Shown piece after piece: positions 6,725-8,127 of a DNA stretch of 8,127 nt (the stretch's first letter is position 1; each line of letters begins with the position of its first letter). A model generated the notes under the pieces. That model was given only the letters and a program-made list of their open reading frames with translations, made no database searches and was not told where the DNA came from. The stretch lies in NCBI GenBank assembly GCA_047975325.1, contig JBKEDF010000065.1, positions 1-8,127 on the forward strand. Direction: 5' to 3'. The position numbers and the translations under genes were made by a program. Source of the stretch: JBKEDF01 sp047975325. Its GTDB lineage: Bacteria > Pseudomonadota > Alphaproteobacteria > Rhodobacterales > Rhodobacteraceae.

Positions 6725-6813
6725 AGCTTCCCGTTTCTATAGGGCATACGGGTTTTCCGCTGATGGGCGGATTATCCCGAAACCGCCCGCATGAGACCAG
6801 AAACAACCCTCAA

Positions 6814-6831
6814 AGGGGTGAAGATACCCCT
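6814..6831. repeat. Perfect 6-bp inverted repeat, operator or RNA hairpin candidate
   Basis: AGGGGT and ACCCCT flank a 6-nt spacer (GAAGAT), about 90 bases before the CAP-RTX start. The symmetric layout fits either a small operator or a short stem-loop in the leader. The preceding CCCT (6807-6810) could also pair with AGGG (6814-6817), an alternative fold that would exclude this one. Function unknown. Confidence 0.3.
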
Positions 6832-6905
6832 AACCGCCTGGGATTTCATTTCCGGGATCAAAGGAAGACAGCCTCCCGCCAGATGAAAATGCGGGAATTC
6901 TCAGG

Positions 6906-6912
6906 AAAAGGA
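6906..6912 (+). promoter_or_regulatory. Ribosome binding site of the CAP-RTX gene
   Basis: AAAAGGA sits 7 nt before ATG 6920 and decides the start of the CAP-RTX gene. Confidence 0.75.
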
Positions 6913-6919
6913 TCAACCC

Positions 6920-8127
6920 ATGGCAGCACCGTCAAATTATGAGCAGGAACTCCTCGAACTTGTGAACCGGGCCAGGCTCAACCCTTCGGGTGAATTTGAC
7001 CAGCTGATCACCAATGCCTCCAATGGCACCGGCGCCTCCGCGAATATCACCGATGCGCTGGATTACTTCGGTGTCGATCTGAATGCCTTCCGGGCACAAC
7101 TTGCCGGCACGAACGCCACCGCCCCCCTGGCCTGGAATGATGCGCTGGAACAGGCGGCGACGGGCCATTCACAGCAGGTCATCCTTCATGATCAACAATC
7201 GCACCAGCTTCCCGGGGAACCGGGCCTGGGCGATCGGGCCCGCAACGCGGGCTATACCGATCTGCTCCGGGTCGGTGAAAATGTCTACGCCTATGGCATG
7301 GAGGCAATCTATACCCATGCGGGTTTCTTCATCGACTGGGGCTATGACGCTGAAGATATCGGCAACGGCACGCTTCTTAGCGACTGGCGCAGTCGCGGCG
7401 ACGGTATCCAGGACCCGCCCGGCCACCGCAATACGATGCTCGATTCCCGCTATAGCGAAATCGGCATTGCCGCCCTTGCCGATAACAATCCGGACACGCA
7501 GGTCGGCCCGATGGTGGTCACGCAGAACCTGGGCAGCCGCAGCGGCTATCAGCCCCAGCTTGTCGGTGTCATCTTCGAAGATGGCGATGGTGATGATTTC
7601 TATGATGCCGGGGAAGGACGGGGCAGCGTGACAATCTCCGCCTCCGGCAGCGCAGGCACGTTCAGCACCACAAGCTGGGCCAGCGGCGGCTATCAGATGG
7701 TCCTGCCCGCGGGCAGCTATACCGTTACCTTTTCCGCAGGTGGCAGTTTCACACCAGTCACCCATTCGGTCACCATCGGCGGCAGCAATATCAAGCTCGA
7801 CCTCGACACGTCCGACCTCGCCCCCGGCCCTTCGGCAATGATCGGCACCGCCGGACCGGACTGGATGACGGCGCGCAACGCGGGCCACGCGATCAATGGC
7901 CTGGGCGGATCGGACATGGTCAGTTTCGTCAATATCGACGATCGGATGACCATCGATCTTTCCACCGGAACAGCCAGCGGTGCCGGGCAAGACTGGACGC
8001 TTTCCGATATCGAAAACGTCACCGGATCGGTCCATGGCGATACGATCACGGGCGATGATGGCGATAACCGGATCCGGGGTCTGGGCGATTACGACTGGCT
8101 CGTGGGCTCGGAAGGGGCGGATCGCTA
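6920..8127 (+). CDS. CAP-domain protein with SdrD-B-like segment and RTX repeats (3' truncated by window)
   Basis: 402 residues are visible and the frame is still open at the edge. Residues about 5-210 are a bacterial CAP (CRISP/Pr1/YkwD-like) domain: ELLELVNRARLNP (10-22), WNDALEQAATGHS (72-84), H95 in QQSHQLPG, RVGENVYAYG with E120, FFIDWG (136-141), PPGHRNTML with H169, YSEIGIA and VVTQNLGS. H95, E120 and H169 match the CAP cavity residues. About 213-298 is a beta-sandwich resembling SdrD-B/Cna-B, opening with the acidic loop EDGDGDDFYDAGEG, probably calcium-binding. From about 306 an RTX region begins (LSDIENVTGSVHGDTITGDD, then nonapeptide-like units such as GDNRIRGLG). There is no N-terminal signal peptide, as expected for a type I secretion substrate with a C-terminal signal; that end is outside the window. 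It is therefore probably secreted or surface-attached. Bacterial CAP proteins of this sort have no settled biochemical role. It is co-directional with the rml operon but has its own ribosome site and a 284-nt leader gap, so it is likely a separate unit. Confidence 0.92.
   Translation, partial: MAAPSNYEQELLELVNRARLNPSGEFDQLITNASNGTGASANITDALDYFGVDLNAFRAQLAGTNATAPLAWNDALEQAATGHSQQVILHDQQSHQLPGEPGLGDRARNAGYTDLLRVGENVYAYGMEAIYTHAGFFIDWGYDAEDIGNGTLLSDWRSRGDGIQDPPGHRNTMLDSRYSEIGIAALADNNPDTQVGPMVVTQNLGSRSGYQPQLVGVIFEDGDGDDFYDAGEGRGSVTISASGSAGTFSTTSWASGGYQMVLPAGSYTVTFSAGGSFTPVTHSVTIGGSNIKLDLDTSDLAPGPSAMIGTAGPDWMTARNAGHAINGLGGSDMVSFVNIDDRMTIDLSTGTASGAGQDWTLSDIENVTGSVHGDTITGDDGDNRIRGLGDYDWLVGSEGADR

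Larger units (their letters stand above)
6636..6919. other. Non-coding interval with AT-rich patch and several dyads
   Basis: 284 bases without a supported gene between rmlA and the CAP-RTX gene. About 6671-6747 is clearly richer in A/T than anything else in the window and is where a promoter for the next gene is most likely, but I find no convincing -35/-10 pair. Downstream lie four short inverted repeats: CCCGT 6730-6734 / ACGGG 6748-6752; GGGCGG 6765-6770 / CCGCCC 6783-6788; AGGGGT 6814-6819 / ACCCCT 6826-6831; TCCCGC 6874-6879 / GCGGGA 6891-6896. If transcription starts in the AT-rich patch, the CAP-RTX mRNA would have a 5' leader of roughly 170-200 nt holding these stems. No riboswitch class is recognised. 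Confidence 0.5.

Noticed and set aside
6695..6726. TTGGAC plus downstream TCATAG as a sigma70-type promoter
   Set aside because: Spacing is about 20 bp and the -10 match is poor; the AT-rich patch may hold a promoter but I cannot place it.
6883..6942. 19-codon frame (ATG AAA ATG ...) overlapping the CAP-RTX start, possible leader peptide
   Set aside because: The nearest AAAGGAAG is about 15 nt upstream, too far for normal initiation, and the peptide has no attenuator-like codon run.

Overview
The window is GC-rich, with strong GCC, GGC, CTG and CCC codon preference, and its protein families point to an alphaproteobacterium. A Rhodobacterales-like genome is my best guess, but this rests on codon use and RTX/CAP protein style, not on a phylogenetic marker. 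All well-supported genes are on the + strand.

Layout: (1) Bases 1-249 are the last 82 codons of an RTX (calcium-binding nonapeptide) protein of the type secreted by type I systems. A strong hairpin follows it. (2) Bases 410-3237 hold two overlapping glycosyltransferase genes: a GT2-fold enzyme with a TPR-like middle region, and a GT4-like GT-B enzyme. Both start with the same small DWY...YPD...HYLxHGxxEGR module, and the second carries a degenerate extra copy. (3) Bases 3274-6635 are a complete dTDP-L-rhamnose operon in the order rmlC-rmlB-rmlD-rmlA (rfbCBDA). ATGA overlaps join C/B and B/D, and 1 nt separates D from A. (4) Bases 6636-6919 are a non-coding stretch with an AT-rich patch and several small dyads. 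(5) From 6920 past the window end lies a CAP-domain protein followed by an SdrD-B/Cna-B-like segment and the start of an RTX region.

Together the middle genes make dTDP-rhamnose from glucose-1-phosphate and probably build a rhamnose-containing surface or exported glycan through the two transferases. No flippase, polymerase, glycan ABC transporter or type I secretion gene is in view, so the final product (O-antigen, exopolysaccharide or protein glycan) cannot be decided. RTX proteins on both sides raise the possibility of a cell-surface or secreted-protein island.

Most of the window is well-known biology. The points most worth checking are a nine-cytosine tract inside rmlC (possible slippage switch), the N-terminal module shared by two unrelated glycosyltransferase folds, a tyrosine-rich reading frame converging on the end of rmlA that may be a gene remnant, and the unexplained dyad-rich leader of the CAP-RTX gene.
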